Origin: [Eubacterium] siraeum
GTDB taxonomy: Bacteria > Bacillota > Clostridia > Oscillospirales > Ruminococcaceae
NCBI GenBank assembly: GCA_025150425.1
Contig: CP102281.1
Span: 558,001 to 622,000, forward strand
Reading direction: 5' to 3'
DNA length: 64,000 nucleotides
The notes below the pieces were generated by a model. That model saw nothing but the letters and a program-made list of their open reading frames with translations, was not told the DNA's origin and did not search any database. Each line of letters opens with the position of its first letter. The first letter of the stretch is position 1. The position numbers were made by a program, and so were the translations under genes. This document shows positions 61,473-64,000 of the stretch, piece after piece.

Positions 61473-64000
61473 ATGGAAAACAAGTATAGATTCAGGGATA
61501 GCTCGCTGTCGTTTGACGAGCGAGTAAAGGACCTTTTATCAAGGCTGACAATCAAGGAAAAGGCAGGACTTATGTCAAGTCATATGGCGGCTGTGCCTCG
61601 CCTTGATATAGGCGAGTGGTATGTCGGTGCGGAGGTTGCAAGGGGATATGTTTCGAGAAACCCCGATGAGCCGACGACCGTATTCCCCCAGCCCATCGGG
61701 CTTTCCGGAACGTTTGACACGGAACTTATGGAAAAGGCGGGACTTGCGGCAGGCAAGGAGGCACGGGTGCTGAATAAACGCCATCCGAGCGGCCATCTGA
61801 TGCTGTGGGGGCCTACCGTTGACCTGTGCAGAAATCCGCTCTGGGGCAGAAACGAGGAGGGCTACGGAGAGGACCCGTTCCTGACCGGAGAAATGTCGGC
61901 GGCATACACAAAAGGGCTTGCAAACAGGCACGGGGAGTACCTTCAGGCCATCCCGACGCTGAAGCATTTCTGCGCCAACAATACCGAAAACGAGCGTGGA
62001 ACTGCCTCGTCCGATGTCGATATGAGGACGCTCAACGAGTATTACTATGCGGCATTTGAACGCCCGATAACCTGCGGCGGAGCATACTCTGTAATGGTGG
62101 CATATAACGAGCTTTCGGGGGTTCCGGCGGTAATAAATCCGGATATACAGAAAGTCCTCAAAGACAGATGGGGACTGGGATTCGTGGTAACTGACGGCGG
62201 CGATTTCTCGCAGAATGTAACGTTCCACAAATACAGCGAATCCCACGCAGAAACGATAGCCCTTGCGATAAAGAACGGTACGGACGTTATGACCGACTGC
62301 GAGGATGTGGTCGAAGCGGCGGTGTTTGAGGCATTAAACAGCGGACTTGTGTCGGAAAAGGATATAGACAAAGCGCTGTATAACAGTCTGCTTGCAAGGT
62401 TCAGACTTGGTGAATTTGACGAAAAACATCCATTCTCAGATGTGTGCGAGATGATGATTGACAATGAGGAGCATAAGTGCCTCAATCGCAGAGCAGCACT
62501 GGAACAGATGGTATTACTACGCAATAGCGACATACTGCCGATTTATGATGAATGTAGCGTGGCTGTGGTCGGTATGAACGGTAATTGCAATCTTATGGAT
62601 TGGTATACAGGTTATTCGTCATATAATACAACAATATTCGACGGAATAAAAGAAAGATACGGAAAAGCAGAATATGATAATGCCTGTGATCATATAGTAA
62701 TAAAATCGAAGCTGACGGGAAAATATCTCGGTGTTGCAGATGATGATACGGTGAGTGCGATTTACGAAAAGGACGATCCGAGAGCGCATTTTGAAAAGGC
62801 GGAATACGGTCACGATGAAACAACATACCGTTCGCTTTACAACAACAAATACATAACGGAAAACACCTGTAAGTGCGACAGCGAAAGCACTTACCGCTGG
62901 TATTCGCAGGAAATAATGAAACCGCAGAAACACGGAGATGAGGTGCTGTACCGCACCTATTTCGGAAAGGCACTGGGCATTGACGAAAAGGGAAGGCTGA
63001 CGCTTGTAAAGCAGTACGGTTTGACCGATGACAAGCTGTTTTGCGAGGAGGTCATATCGGACGGTATCAAGCGTGCCACAGAGCTTGCACAAAAAGCCGA
63101 TGCGGTCATAGTCTGCATCGGCAACGATCCGATGATAGTAGCCCGTGAAATGTACGACCGTAAGACACTGTCACTGCCCGCACATGATTCTGCGCTTTCC
63201 AAAGCGGTTTACAGCGCCAACAACAAATGCGTAATGGCGGTGGTGTCAAGCTATCCGTTCTCGATATGCGAGGAGCAGGAATATATGCCTGCTATAATCT
63301 ACACCACACACGCAGGTCCGGAGCTTGGAAACGCTTTCGCCGATGTGATAAGCGGCAGATATTCTCCTGCCGGCAGACTGGCACAGACGTGGTATAAAAG
63401 CGAATATGAGCTTGCACCGATAGAATGCTACAATATTATCGAAAACGATATGACATATCTTTACTACAGGGGAAAACCGCTCTATCCGTTCGGATACGGG
63501 CTTAGCTACGCAAGGTTTGAATATTCGGACTTTGACGTAAAGGAAAACGGTGATGTTATAAGCGTTTCGCTTGATGTCACAAATGCTTCCGAAACGGACA
63601 GTGACGAGGTAGTGCAGATATATTTCCGTATGGAAAATCCATCGGTAAAGCGTCCGCTAAGACAGCTTGTGGCTTTTGCCCGTGAGCATATTGAGGGTGG
63701 CAGTAAAAGGCATTTTGAATTTGATATAAAAAAGTCGGAACTGAGATTCTACGATGTCAGCCGTGAACGTTTTGCCGTAGAGCAGGGAAGATACACCTTT
63801 ATGGCGGGTGCGTCAAGCGAGGATATAAGGCTTACAAAAACGATCGACGTAAGCGGTGAAATAATACCTCCGAGAGAGCTTTGCAAGGGCATCAAGGCGA
63901 AAAATTACGACGGCAAATACGGGACGAAAATGAAATACAGCAAAAAACTCGAACAGCACTATATGCTCGGCGGCGGACTTATCTACAACAACTGTGTGCT
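61473..64000 (+). CDS. GH3 glycoside hydrolase with an inserted beta-trefoil-like domain (runs off the right edge)
   Basis: The frame is open from ATG 61473 (site GGAGGAG) to the window end, 842 residues visible. GH3 barrel: TVFPQPIGLSGTFD, WGRNEEGYGEDPFLTG, TLKHFCANNTENE, and nucleophile Asp in FVVTDGGDF near residue 241. The C-terminal sandwich (DECSVAVVGMNGNCNLMDWY) is broken by about 130 residues (roughly 405-530) with LTGKYLGVADDD, NNKYITEN and FGKALGIDEKGRLTLV, which resemble the repeats of a fascin/ricin-like beta-trefoil; the sandwich then resumes (ADAVIVCIGNDP) and is followed by an FnIII-like domain. No signal peptide. It differs clearly from the 21.5-kb GH3 and probably has another substrate. 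Confidence 0.9.
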   Translation, partial: MENKYRFRDSSLSFDERVKDLLSRLTIKEKAGLMSSHMAAVPRLDIGEWYVGAEVARGYVSRNPDEPTTVFPQPIGLSGTFDTELMEKAGLAAGKEARVLNKRHPSGHLMLWGPTVDLCRNPLWGRNEEGYGEDPFLTGEMSAAYTKGLANRHGEYLQAIPTLKHFCANNTENERGTASSDVDMRTLNEYYYAAFERPITCGGAYSVMVAYNELSGVPAVINPDIQKVLKDRWGLGFVVTDGGDFSQNVTFHKYSESHAETIALAIKNGTDVMTDCEDVVEAAVFEALNSGLVSEKDIDKALYNSLLARFRLGEFDEKHPFSDVCEMMIDNEEHKCLNRRAALEQMVLLRNSDILPIYDECSVAVVGMNGNCNLMDWYTGYSSYNTTIFDGIKERYGKAEYDNACDHIVIKSKLTGKYLGVADDDTVSAIYEKDDPRAHFEKAEYGHDETTYRSLYNNKYITENTCKCDSESTYRWYSQEIMKPQKHGDEVLYRTYFGKALGIDEKGRLTLVKQYGLTDDKLFCEEVISDGIKRATELAQKADAVIVCIGNDPMIVAREMYDRKTLSLPAHDSALSKAVYSANNKCVMAVVSSYPFSICEEQEYMPAIIYTTHAGPELGNAFADVISGRYSPAGRLAQTWYKSEYELAPIECYNIIENDMTYLYYRGKPLYPFGYGLSYARFEYSDFDVKENGDVISVSLDVTNASETDSDEVVQIYFRMENPSVKRPLRQLVAFAREHIEGGSKRHFEFDIKKSELRFYDVSRERFAVEQGRYTFMAGASSEDIRLTKTIDVSGEIIPPRELCKGIKAKNYDGKYGTKMKYSKKLEQHYMLGGGLIYNNCV

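Overview
The window looks like chromosome from an anaerobic, low-to-mid-GC Gram-positive gut bacterium of the Ruminococcaceae/Oscillospiraceae type, perhaps close to [Eubacterium] siraeum. That placement is an inference. It rests on AGGAGG ribosome sites, TTGACA-17-TATAAT promoters, a ylxM-ffh-rpsP-khpA block, a clostridial-order rnfCDGEAB operon, hybrid cluster protein, and several intracellular plant-glycan hydrolases (GH3 x2, GH31, GH5). No tRNA, rRNA or CRISPR array was seen.

Layout: 0-6.5 kb holds surface proteins, lipoproteins, a lipid-anchored metallo-beta-lactamase-fold protein and a CPBP protease. 6.6-20.9 kb is an accessory region bounded by a 57-bp direct repeat that carries a complete promoter. 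It contains a WYL regulator with two DUF262 proteins (likely phage defence), a zinc-ribbon reading frame split by TAG, a zinc-ribbon lipoprotein, a truncated mobile-element helicase, a SLOG remnant, a GH31/AraC pair, a truncated sugar isomerase, a DIP1984-like protein and a phosphatase. 20.9-35.2 kb is mostly core: GNAT, GH3, PfkB kinase, ylxM-ffh, rpsP-khpA, a scrap zone of gene fragments, then aroB-rlmN-engB-lon. 36-39.2 kb is ilvBNC. 39.5-49.6 kb has two unknown proteins, the Rnf operon, paired membrane proteins and a degenerate GGDEF protein. 50.3-64 kb has GH5, hcp, an M29 aminopeptidase, a LytTR regulator, a hydrolase, a chemoreceptor, a QueT transporter, a MATE exporter and a partial GH3 gene.

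Two patterns stand out. First, four copies (R1-R4) of a 0.51-0.60 kb non-coding element each sit between two copies of the local transcription terminator. The 26-30 bp hairpin differs from locus to locus but is duplicated at each. Hairpins inside the element change sequence between copies while keeping their pairing. This suggests a mobile structured element that targets intrinsic terminators. Second, four promoters in the accessory region carry a 20-bp palindrome (consensus ATGTACC-N6-GGTACAT) starting exactly 29 nt before the -10 hexamer. One lies upstream of the WYL gene, so a local WYL regulon is likely.

None of about 55 stop codons I assigned is TAG, which makes the single TAG-split reading frame worth a second look.
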